Part shown: positions 33,258 through 42,333 of the stretch, piece after piece
Numbering within the stretch: position 1 is the first letter of the stretch
Layout of the letters: the number at the start of each line of letters is the position of its first letter
Origin: Paraoerskovia marina DSM 21750
GTDB taxonomy: Bacteria > Actinomycetota > Actinomycetes > Actinomycetales > Cellulomonadaceae
Direction: 5' to 3'
Length of the DNA stretch: 64,000 bases
Assembly (NCBI RefSeq): GCF_000701465.1
Contig: NZ_JNIY01000003.1
Span: 310,001-374,000, forward strand
The notes under the pieces: model-generated
Databases searched by the model: none
What the model was told of the DNA's origin: nothing
What the model saw: the letters and a program-made list of their open reading frames with translations, nothing else
Translations under genes and position numbers: made by a program

Positions 33258-34046
33258 ATGATCACGCCACAGCCACCGTCGGGCGCACACGCCGCCTGGT
33301 CGATCCAGGAGGTCGCGCGCCTGGCGGGTACGACGAGCCGCACCCTGCGGCACTACGACGACGTGGGGCTGCTGCCGCCGTCGCGCGTCGCGAGCAACGG
33401 CCACCGGTACTACGACGCCGATGCGCTGGTCCGGTTGCAGCGCATCCTTCTTCTCCGTGACCTCGGGCTCGGCCTTCCGGCCGTGGCGGAGGCGCTCGCG
33501 GGTGAGGCCGACGAGGTGCGCGCACTGCGTGCGCACCTGGGCTGGCTGCGGGCGGAGCAGGACCGGTTGGCGCGGCAGATCGCGTCGGTCGCGCACACGA
33601 TCGAGGAGAGGGAAGGAGGTGGTGAGCTCGTGGCGGAGGACATGCTGGACGGGTTCGACCACACGCAGCACAAGGACGAGGTCGAGGAGCGCTGGGGCAG
33701 GGACGCGTACGCGCGCTCGAACGACTGGTGGACGGCGAAGTCGGACGACGAGCGGGCCGCCTTCACGGACGAGTCGCGTCGGCTGATGGCGGACTGGATC
33801 TCCCTGGCCGAGGGCGGCTTCGACCCGTCGGGCGGGGAGGCCCAGGCGGTCGCGGAGCGGCACGTCGCGTGGCTGGGCTCGGTGCCGGGCACGCCGGGCG
33901 CCGGAGGAGAGCCGGTGCCGGAGTACGTCACGGGCCTGGGGGAGATGTACGTCGCGGACCCGCGGTTCGCGAAGAACTACGGCGGGGTCGAGGGCGCGAC
34001 GTTCGTGCGGGACGCGTTGGCCGTCTGGGCGCAGCGCCGGGTCTGA
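33258..34046 (+). CDS. MerR family regulator with TipAS effector domain
   Basis: A 262-residue regulator. The N-terminal winged helix is clear in SIQEVARLAGTTSRTLRHYD and NGHRYYDADALVRLQRILLL (about residues 15-60). A dimerisation helix follows (about 75-115). The C-terminal part from about 140 (EVEERWGRDAYARSNDWW) to the end is the TipAS globin-like, antibiotic-binding domain (AERHVAWLG, YVTGLGEMYVADPRFAKNYGG). Family members respond to thiopeptides or other ligands and activate their own gene. GAGGGGACCGAG precedes the ATG. Confidence 0.95.
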   Translation: MITPQPPSGAHAAWSIQEVARLAGTTSRTLRHYDDVGLLPPSRVASNGHRYYDADALVRLQRILLLRDLGLGLPAVAEALAGEADEVRALRAHLGWLRAEQDRLARQIASVAHTIEEREGGGELVAEDMLDGFDHTQHKDEVEERWGRDAYARSNDWWTAKSDDERAAFTDESRRLMADWISLAEGGFDPSGGEAQAVAERHVAWLGSVPGTPGAGGEPVPEYVTGLGEMYVADPRFAKNYGGVEGATFVRDALAVWAQRRV

Positions 34047-34098
34047 GTCCGTGGGCCCCGGGGTGTTCGCCGTGACGCGCACGCCCCGGGGTCGTCGC

Positions 34099-34719
34099 CT
34101 ACCGCGTGACGCCGAACCGGGCGACGCGGGGCGGTACGCCGACGGCCCGCAGGACGAACGCCTCGGTCGCGTCGATCGCCCGGGCGCGCTCGGCGGGGTC
34201 GCTCGGCAGGTGGCTGCCGGAGAGGCACGCGTTGATCAGGCGCACGGTGACGTCGACGTTCTGGTCGGGGAACTGCCGCGTGATGATCCCGGCGCGCAGG
34301 ATCCGGCGCAGGATGGTCTCGACGACGATCGCGTGCTCGCGGAGCTGCATGCGGGTGCTCTTGGACAGCACCGTGCGCAGGTCCGGCCCGGGGGCGACGT
34401 GGAAGACGGTGCTGAGGTTGGCCTGCTGGCGCACGTAGGTGCGGAGCTGCTCGACCGGGTCGGTGACCTCGGACAGCGCACGCTCGAGCGTGGCGACGTA
34501 CTGCTCGGTCTCGTGGGTGATGAACCCGATGAGGAGCGCTTCCTTGTCGGCGAAGTGGTTGTATACGGCCGTGCGGCCGACGTTGGCCGCCGACGCGATG
34601 TCGGCGAGTGAGACGGCGTCGAACCCGCGGTCGGCCATCAGGGTGGAGAGTGCCGCGAAAAGCTTGTTGCGGGTCTGCTCCCGGTGCTCCTGGAGGGACC
34701 CTCCGATGATCTTCGGCAT
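34099..34719 (-). CDS. TetR family transcription regulator
   Basis: A 206-residue repressor with the HTH in residues about 14-60 (FAALSTLMADRGFDAVSLADI, VGRTAVYNHFADKEALL) and an alpha-helical ligand domain. The ATG at 34719 is supported by a leaderless promoter: on the minus strand TATGCT lies six bases before it. It is divergent from the GAF regulator gene across 83 bp, so it may control that gene and the aldehyde dehydrogenase locus, or only itself. Ligand unknown. Confidence 0.92.
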   Translation of the reverse strand: MPKIIGGSLQEHREQTRNKLFAALSTLMADRGFDAVSLADIASAANVGRTAVYNHFADKEALLIGFITHETEQYVATLERALSEVTDPVEQLRTYVRQQANLSTVFHVAPGPDLRTVLSKSTRMQLREHAIVVETILRRILRAGIITRQFPDQNVDVTVRLINACLSGSHLPSDPAERARAIDATEAFVLRAVGVPPRVARFGVTR

Positions 34720-34802
34720 ACTGACAGCATAGGAGCGGCACGTCAGATACGCGGCATTGATCCGCGCGACGAAACTCACAGTCGGCCTATGATGTGACGA
34801 AG

Positions 34803-36068
34803 ATGACACTCATCACTGGGGATCCGACGCAGCGGAGCGCGGGCGAGCCACTCGACCCGGCGGGCATCCGTGCGGCGTACGAGGCCTTTCTCAGCGGCGG
34901 GCGTGTCCCCGGCAGGCTGCGACCCGGGGTGGTCGCGTCCTGGAAGCGGAGCCTGCGCAGCGGCGTGAACCCCGAGTCTCCGGCGGTCGGGCTGGTCCCG
35001 GGATCTGACACGCGCGACAGCGGCGGCCCGCACCCGCTGTCCCGGGCGCTGCCGGTGGTGCGGAGCATGCTCGTCGAGGCGGCGCGCAGCGACGGCATGG
35101 TCGTGGCGCTGATGGACGACGGCGGACAGCTGCTGTGGGTCGACGGTCACCGCGGCGTGCGCGACGCCGTCGCCGACGTGGGGTTCGTCGAGGGGGCGAT
35201 CTGGCGTGAGGAGTACGTCGGCACCAACGCGCCCGGGACCGCGCTCGCCACCCGCAGGCCCGTCCAGGTGCTCGGCGCGGAGCACTTCACGCGGCCCGTC
35301 CAGGCGTTCAACTGTGCGGCCGCCCCGATCCACAGCCCCGACGGGCGCGTGGTGGGCATCCTGGACGTGACGGGCGGCGAACCGGCCGGGTCGAGCGTCG
35401 TGATGTCCCTGGTCCGGGCGACGGCCGAGGCGGTGGAGCGCGAGCTCGCCGCCGATCCGTCCGGCGTCGGCGCCTACCCGTCGCGCGCCCGCCTGGAGGT
35501 GCTCGGCGACGGCGGCCGGCTGCGCACCCGCCACGGGACCACCCGGCTCGGCCCCCGGCACACCGAGATCCTGCTGCTCCTCGCCGAGCGACCGGCTGGC
35601 CTGGGCGCCGACGAGCTGGCCGTCCTCCTGCATCCGGGAAGCCTCTCCGAGGTGGCGGTGCGGGCCGAGGTCTCCCGGCTCCGCCGCGTCGTCGGCCCCC
35701 TGCTGGCAGGGTCACGTCCCTACCGGGCCGCCGCGCCGCTGCACACCGACGTCGCGGACGTGCGTGCTGCTCTCGCGTCCGGGGACGTCGCGGCGGCGCT
35801 GGCCGCCTACCCGGGCCCCGTCCTGCCGCGCTCGGTCGCCCCGGGTGTCGTCGCCATCCGGGACGAGCTGGCCGCGGAGCTGCGGGCCGCCGTGCACGCC
35901 TGCTCGGACCCGGACGTCGTGCTGCGGTGGCTCGCCACCAGCGAGGGAGGCGACGACTACGCCGGCTGGCAGCGCACCGTCGACCTCACGAGCGCGACGT
36001 CGCCCCTCGGCGTCCGCGCGCGGGCCCGCCTCGCGCTGCTGGACCGCGAGCTCGGCTCGCTCAACTGA
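34803..36068 (+). CDS. GAF-domain regulator of the aldehyde locus (AcoR-like N-terminus)
   Basis: A 421-residue regulator. The N-terminal 240 residues resemble the sensing part of AcoR-type activators: RPGVVASWKRSLRSGV, then a GAF domain with WREEYVGTNAPGTALATRRP and FNCAAAPIHSPDGRVVGILDVTGG. The AAA+ and Fis-type domains of AcoR are absent; residues about 245-340 form a winged-helix-like region (RHTEILLLLAERPAGLGADEL) with a helical C-terminus. Its location just before two aldehyde dehydrogenases suggests that it activates them. TATGAT (34788-34793) supports a start at ATG 34803; GTG at 34794 is in frame. Confidence 0.85.
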   Translation: MTLITGDPTQRSAGEPLDPAGIRAAYEAFLSGGRVPGRLRPGVVASWKRSLRSGVNPESPAVGLVPGSDTRDSGGPHPLSRALPVVRSMLVEAARSDGMVVALMDDGGQLLWVDGHRGVRDAVADVGFVEGAIWREEYVGTNAPGTALATRRPVQVLGAEHFTRPVQAFNCAAAPIHSPDGRVVGILDVTGGEPAGSSVVMSLVRATAEAVERELAADPSGVGAYPSRARLEVLGDGGRLRTRHGTTRLGPRHTEILLLLAERPAGLGADELAVLLHPGSLSEVAVRAEVSRLRRVVGPLLAGSRPYRAAAPLHTDVADVRAALASGDVAAALAAYPGPVLPRSVAPGVVAIRDELAAELRAAVHACSDPDVVLRWLATSEGGDDYAGWQRTVDLTSATSPLGVRARARLALLDRELGSLN

Positions 36069-36107
36069 CCCACCCCTTCGCCGTTCCACCGAGCCCACGG
36101 GAGAACC

Positions 36108-37856
36108 ATGAACGCTGCAGACAGCACCTCGTCCACCAGCACGTCCGGCCTCGAGCAGGCCGCCCGCGACCGCCTCGACAGGGCGGTCGCCGACGCCGCG
36201 GCGGGGGCGGAGGCCTGGGCGCGGATGCCGCTGAGCGAGCGGACCCGGCTGATCGAGGACACGCATCGCGTGATGCGTGACCATGCCGAGGAGTGGGCGA
36301 CGACGGCGAGCGAGATCAAGCAGCTCGACCTCCTGTCGCCGCTGGTCGGCGAGGAGTGGACGTCGGGCCCGTACGCCACCCTCTCGGGCTTCGCCGCGAC
36401 GGCGGAGTCGATGGCCGGGATCGTCGCGGGTCGCTCCCCGCTTTCCGGGGCGAGGTTCGGCCGTGCGCCGGGCAACCGTGTGACCGTGCCCGTGATGCCG
36501 CACGGTGCCAAGGAGGCGCTTCTGCTGCCCGGCTTCAGCGCCGAGGTGTGGCTGCAGCCGGGGGTGAGCGCCGAGGAGGCGATCGCGGAGGCGGGTCTGG
36601 GGCAGAGGACTCCGGGCCAGGGCGGCGGCGTGGGCGTCGTGCTCGGCGCCGGGAACATCACGGCGATCCCGCCGTTGGACGTGCTCTACGAGATCGTGGC
36701 GTTCAACCGGTCCGTGGTGCTCAAGCTCAACCCGATCATGGGCGGGATGCAGCCGGTGTTCGAGGCCGCACTGGAACCGTTGATCCGCGCCGGGATGCTC
36801 CGCATCGTGCAGGGTGGCGCGGCCGAGGGGTCGTACCTGGTGCAGCACCCGGGGGTCGAGCACGTGCACATCACCGGCAGCGTGGCCACGCACGACGCCA
36901 TCGTGTGGGGGACGGGCGACGAGCGCGAGCGGCGCAAGGAGGCGAACGAACCGCTGCTGTCGGTGCCGATCACGAGCGAGCTCGGCGGCGTCTCGCCGAT
37001 CATCGTGGTGCCGGGGGAGTGGAGCGAGGAGGACCTGCGCTACCAGGCGGAGCACGTCGCCACCCAGCGGCTGCACAACAGCGGGCACAACTGCATCGCG
37101 GGCCAGGTGGTGCTGCTCAGCGAGGAGTGGGACCAGCGCGAGGCGTTCCTGCGCGAGCTGCGGGCGGCGCTCGAGCGCGCCCCGCGGCGGCCCGCCTGGT
37201 ACCCGAGGAGCGAGGAGCGGTTCACCGCCGCGGCGAAGACCTACCCGGACCTTGAGCGGTTCGCGGACGGGACGCGCGTGCTGGTGGAGGTCGACGCGGA
37301 CAGCCCGGACGCGGCAGTGATCGAGACCACCGAGTACTTCGCCCCGATCCTCGGCGTGCTCTCCGTCCCGGGGACGGGACAGCGGTTCCTGGACGAGGCC
37401 GTGACCCGCGCCAACCGGGACCTGCTCGGCACGCTCGGAGCCAACATCATCGTGGAGCCGAAGCAGCGTCGGGCGATGGGACCGGCCTTCGACGAGTCGG
37501 TCGCGCGCCTGCGCTACGGGACGATCGGGATCAACGCCTGGACGGGTCTGGGGTTCCTGACGGCGCGGGCCAGCTGGGGGGCGTTCCCCGGCCACACGCT
37601 CCAGGACGTGCAGTCCGGGATCGGGGTCGTGCACAACGCGCTCCTGATCGACCGGGCCGAGCGGACGGTGGTCACGGGGCCGTTCCGTCCCTTCCCCCGC
37701 TCGGTGATGAACGGCGAGCTCGCACTCTTCCCGAAGCCGCCGTGGTTCGTCACGGCGCGCAGCGCCCGGACGACGGGTCGGCTGCTCGCGGACTTCGCCG
37801 GGAACCCGTCCTGGGCGAAGTTCCCGGCGATCTTCCTCTCGGCGTTCCGGGCGTAG
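36108..37856 (+). CDS. aldehyde dehydrogenase family protein
   Basis: A 582-residue NAD(P)-dependent dehydrogenase, longer than usual for the family (about 500). The cofactor site is GVVLGAGNITAIPPLDVL, the general base Glu lies in SELGGVSPII (about residue 287) and the nucleophile Cys in HNSGHNCIAGQVVL (about 328). The extra length includes an N-terminal helical part and a C-terminal tail of about 60 residues (PFRPFPRSV...FPAIFLSAFRA). The substrate is unknown; a hydrophobic aldehyde is possible. The gene follows the GAF regulator by 39 bp, with a GGGAGAACC site before the ATG. Confidence 0.9.
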   Translation: MNAADSTSSTSTSGLEQAARDRLDRAVADAAAGAEAWARMPLSERTRLIEDTHRVMRDHAEEWATTASEIKQLDLLSPLVGEEWTSGPYATLSGFAATAESMAGIVAGRSPLSGARFGRAPGNRVTVPVMPHGAKEALLLPGFSAEVWLQPGVSAEEAIAEAGLGQRTPGQGGGVGVVLGAGNITAIPPLDVLYEIVAFNRSVVLKLNPIMGGMQPVFEAALEPLIRAGMLRIVQGGAAEGSYLVQHPGVEHVHITGSVATHDAIVWGTGDERERRKEANEPLLSVPITSELGGVSPIIVVPGEWSEEDLRYQAEHVATQRLHNSGHNCIAGQVVLLSEEWDQREAFLRELRAALERAPRRPAWYPRSEERFTAAAKTYPDLERFADGTRVLVEVDADSPDAAVIETTEYFAPILGVLSVPGTGQRFLDEAVTRANRDLLGTLGANIIVEPKQRRAMGPAFDESVARLRYGTIGINAWTGLGFLTARASWGAFPGHTLQDVQSGIGVVHNALLIDRAERTVVTGPFRPFPRSVMNGELALFPKPPWFVTARSARTTGRLLADFAGNPSWAKFPAIFLSAFRA

Positions 37857-37871
37857 ACGGCGCCACCCGGC

Positions 37872-37886
37872 TGCAACGCAGTTGCA
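37872..37886. promoter_or_regulatory. TGCAAC-N3-GTTGCA dyad upstream of aldehyde dehydrogenase
   Basis: TGCAAC-GCA-GTTGCA is a perfect inverted repeat in the 132-bp gap before the second aldehyde dehydrogenase gene. Two more half-sites, TGCAAC at 37919-37924 and TGCAA at 37971-37975 next to the ribosome-binding site, follow at about 47- and 52-base steps. This looks like the binding region of a local activator, most simply the GAF regulator at 34803. Confidence 0.55.
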
Positions 37887-37988
37887 ACCCTTCACCTCCT
37901 AGCCTCGCCGTAGGCGGGTGCAACGACGCACCCCGCCCCGCGCCGTCGTCGGACGTCGCGGTGACACGACTGCAAGGAGGCAGGCCGC

Positions 37989-39512
<1,524 letters not shown>

Positions 39513-39522
39513 ACCGTCCCGT

Positions 39523-39558
39523 CCCCGCCGCGCGGCCGCCGGTGGCCGCGCGGCGGGG
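39523..39558 (+). terminator. 15-bp GC hairpin between aldehyde dehydrogenase and DUF779 genes
   Basis: CCCCGCCGCGCGGCC (39523-39537) and GGCCGCGCGGCGGGG (39544-39558) pair perfectly around a 6-base loop, 11 bases after the stop. There is no T-run. As the next gene lies only 38 bases on in the same direction, the hairpin may reduce read-through or protect the upstream message rather than end the operon. Confidence 0.65.
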
Positions 39559-39595
39559 ACGACCGCACTGCTCAGGATCGATCGAGAGGAGCACG

Positions 39596-40051
39596 ATGTC
39601 CGACGTCGCACCCGCACCCGGCTCAGCCGGGACGACACCCGAGCGGGTCACCCTGACCGACTCCACCGCCGCGATGCTCCGGCAGCTGCGCGCGCTGCAC
39701 GGTGACCTGATGTTCCACCAGTCCGGTGGATGCTGCGACGGCAGCTCGCCGATGTGCTACCCGCTGGGCGACTTCCTCACGGGGGACGCGGACGTCCACC
39801 TCGGCGACCTCGTCGTCGAGCCGGGGGAGGCGGCCGACGGTCGCGCGGAGCCCGACCGCTTCGTCGTGCCCGTGTGGATGAGCCGCAACCAGTTCGAGTA
39901 CTGGAGCCACACGCACCTGACGATCGACGTCGTCCCCGGCCGTGGTGCGGGCTTCAGCCTGGAGGCGCCGGAGGGCGTGCGCTTCATCATCCGGTCCCGG
40001 CTGTTCACGGACGCGGAGTGGGAGCAGCTCGACCGCACGGCGACGCCCTGA
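39596..40051 (+). CDS. DUF779 family protein
   Basis: A 151-residue protein of the DUF779 family, which is commonly encoded next to acetaldehyde dehydrogenase genes. The Cys-rich motif FHQSGGCCDGSSPMCYP (about residues 40-56) is the family hallmark and may hold a metal or redox site. The reaction is not known. GAGAGGAG precedes the ATG at 39596. It shares direction and probably a transcript with the ExaC-like gene despite the hairpin between them. Confidence 0.93.
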   Translation: MSDVAPAPGSAGTTPERVTLTDSTAAMLRQLRALHGDLMFHQSGGCCDGSSPMCYPLGDFLTGDADVHLGDLVVEPGEAADGRAEPDRFVVPVWMSRNQFEYWSHTHLTIDVVPGRGAGFSLEAPEGVRFIIRSRLFTDAEWEQLDRTATP

Positions 40052-40068
40052 CCCCCTACGCTGTCGGC

Positions 40069-40593
40069 ATGAGCGAGATCGTGCCTGACACCAAGGACTG
40101 GACGTGGGTCCTCGAACGCCCGTGCCCCGACTGCGGGCTGGACGCCCGCGAGATCACGCCCGAGGCCGTCGGTCCCGCCGTGCGTGCGAGCGTGCCGCGG
40201 TACGTCGCCGCGCTGGCGTCCGACGACGTCGCGGAGCGGCCGGACCCGGCCACCTGGTCCGTGCTGGAGTACGCCGCGCACGTCCGTGACGTCTTCGGGA
40301 TCTTCGAGGAACGGCTGGCGCTGATGCTGGGCGAGGAGAACCCGCACTTCCCGAACTGGGACCAGGACGCGACGGCCGTCGCCGGGCGGTACGACGCCGA
40401 GGACCCGCAGCAGGTCGGGGCCGAGCTGACGGGGGCGGGAGTGCGGGTCGCCGCGGCGTTCGACGCCGTCGAGCCCGGCCAGTGGGAGCGTGCCGGCCTG
40501 CGGTCCAACGGTTCGGCCTTCACGGTCCACACGCTCGGCCAGTACTTCGTGCACGACGTCGTCCATCACCTCCACGACGTCGGGGCCGACTGA
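40069..40593 (+). CDS. DinB/DUF664-like protein
   Basis: A 174-residue protein with the four-helix DinB-like fold. Candidate metal-binding His residues are in EYAAHVRDVFGIF (about residue 67) and the C-terminal FVHDVVHHLHDV. An N-terminal CPDCGLD pair adds two Cys. Relatives include mycothiol- or bacillithiol-dependent enzymes, but most are of unknown function. TACGCT (40057-40062) lies six bases before the ATG and there is no ribosome-binding site, so a leaderless transcript is likely. Confidence 0.85.
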   Translation: MSEIVPDTKDWTWVLERPCPDCGLDAREITPEAVGPAVRASVPRYVAALASDDVAERPDPATWSVLEYAAHVRDVFGIFEERLALMLGEENPHFPNWDQDATAVAGRYDAEDPQQVGAELTGAGVRVAAAFDAVEPGQWERAGLRSNGSAFTVHTLGQYFVHDVVHHLHDVGAD

Positions 40594-40672
40594 GCGGGTT
40601 CCTGCAGGTTCGGTTACGTAGCGGATACGTGCCCGCAGCATTCCGGCATTGCGGCGGGCCTACGTTCCGTCT

Positions 40673-41647
40673 ATGAACGCACAGGGGCTGGTCCCGCAGG
40701 AGTACACCGACGACCACGTGCTGGTGGTGCCGCGTGCCGCCGACGACGTCCCGGCACGTGCCGCGGCGTGGTTCAGCGGCGTCCGGTGGGTGCGCGAGGC
40801 GAAGGCACGCCAGACCGGTGCGGCGCTCGTCGGAGCGCGGTTCCGCGGCGTGCCGCGCGACGAGACGCAGCCCGAGCCCGGGATCCTGGCGCTGGGGGAC
40901 GCTCGGGCGGTCGGACCGTTCGAGGTGACCGCCGCCCAGGCGAGCGCGCTGGGCCTGCGGGGCGTCGACCTGGTCGGGTATGCGCTGCGGACGCCGGTCG
41001 AGCGTGGCCTTCCCGCGACCACCGCCGACGCGGACGGGCTCGGCCGGGTCTTCCCCGAGGGGCTTCCCGTCGGGCGAGAGCTCGGCATGCTGCGCTGGGG
41101 CGTCGCGGTGGCTCGTGCGCTGCACGGCGCGCTCGTCACGTCGGCGGGCCAGGTGCTGCGCCCCGACCCCTCGTCGGTGGTCGACCTCACCCTCTTCAGT
41201 GCACACCCGCTGCGTACGGCCGAGCTGCTCCCGCTCCTGCGCAAGGTGGTGCCGGGTGCGCGGGTGGTCGGTGAGTGGACCTCGGCCGAGGGGACGCCGT
41301 CCGCACAGCTGGTGGGTGAGTCGCAGTACGACGGCGCGATCCAGCTCGATCTCTCGAAGGTCGCCGAGGTTCCCCGTGCTCTCGACGCGGTGCCGTGGCG
41401 CGACTACGGCCCGTACTCCTACCGGGTGCGGTGGGTGCCCGTGGACGAGGCCGAGCTCGGGGTGGACTCGCCCTCCGGAACTCATGTGATCGCCCGGACC
41501 CGGATGCGCTCGGTCGTCGCGCGCCTGACCGAGTCGCTGGAGCGGCGTGTCGGGGGCGTCGTGGTCGACGAGGACGGGTTCGTCGTCGACTCCCGGGCTC
41601 TGCGGGTCCGTGGCGTCGAGGTGCCGTCCGGCCGGATGTGGCTGTGA
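40673..41647 (+). CDS. conserved hypothetical protein, paralogue of 46157
   Basis: A 324-residue soluble protein that I cannot assign to a known family. It is related to the product of 46157-47227: ADGLGRVFPEGLPVGREL, VVDLTLFSAHPLRTAELLPL and YSYRVRWVPVDE match DGLGRAFPQGLPEKEEG, TVDMTLYTDVWLEPDAAL and VAYRIRWEPVDL in the same order. The two therefore form a small family with strand-rich N- and C-terminal parts. TACGTT (40661-40666) sits six bases before the ATG (leaderless). A DnaA-box-rich gap follows. Confidence 0.85.
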   Translation: MNAQGLVPQEYTDDHVLVVPRAADDVPARAAAWFSGVRWVREAKARQTGAALVGARFRGVPRDETQPEPGILALGDARAVGPFEVTAAQASALGLRGVDLVGYALRTPVERGLPATTADADGLGRVFPEGLPVGRELGMLRWGVAVARALHGALVTSAGQVLRPDPSSVVDLTLFSAHPLRTAELLPLLRKVVPGARVVGEWTSAEGTPSAQLVGESQYDGAIQLDLSKVAEVPRALDAVPWRDYGPYSYRVRWVPVDEAELGVDSPSGTHVIARTRMRSVVARLTESLERRVGGVVVDEDGFVVDSRALRVRGVEVPSGRMWL

Positions 41648-42333
41648 CGCCAAGTTATCCACAGGCTGTGTGCACAGGGCTGTGTGGAAGGTCCACCATC
41701 GGCACGATTCCGTGTGGACAGCCCTCGACTGCCCGTCGGGCGGGTCGTGGTGCCACCAGAACCCGCGGAATGATGGGCGAAACGGACAAAAGGGTGCTTC
41801 GTCGTCGTGCGCCCGATGCGCGATGCGGATCTCACCGTCCACAGATTTTGTCCACAGGGCTGTGGGCGATGACGTGAGAGTGCGGCTCCCGCTGTGGATG
41901 AACCTGTGGTTTCTGTCAGGTGGACTTCTGGGGTCCCTGAGGTGTTGCGCAGCACACACGACAGGACTAGAAACGACGATAGCGACGACGCAGGGCTGCA
42001 CCACGGCCGCGTCGTCGAACGACCGGAGAACGGCCCGACGCCCACGGGGGACTGTGGACTGCGTGTGACGACGCAGGTCTTGCCGGACCCGGAAGCGCGA
42101 TCACGAGAGGTGCAGGATGCGGGGAACACGGCGTCAGAGCCGCGCGACAACCCGCTCTCACCGAGCCGCGACGTCACCGCGGTGCTCCGCAGCCTCCCCG
42201 CGAGGCGCCTGACGGAGCACGGGATCGGCAGCGGGGCCCCGGGACCACGAGTTGCACGGGGCCCTGCTGATGCTTGAACCGCAGGGCGGCGCCCCGGTTG
42301 CCGAATCCCGTTCCGTGACTGAACCTGAGCGGT
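41648..42333. other. 686-bp gene-free region with DnaA-box-like sites
   Basis: No convincing gene lies here. The first half carries a perfect TTATCCACA (41655-41663) and TTGTCCACA (41848-41856), plus near matches TGTGGACAG (41713-41721), CCGTCCACA (41835-41843), TGTGGATGA (41893-41901) and TGTGGACTG (42053-42061). These resemble the consensus TT(A/G)TCCACA bound by DnaA. dnaA and dnaN are not nearby, so this is not a usual oriC; a DnaA-titrating or regulatory cluster is more likely. The second half shows nothing clear apart from the promoter region of the next gene. Confidence 0.6.

Noticed and set aside
41655-42061. Chromosomal origin oriC
   Set aside because: DnaA-box-like sites are present, but dnaA, dnaN, rpmH and other origin-linked genes are not nearby and the sites are few and spread; kept only as a DnaA-box cluster.
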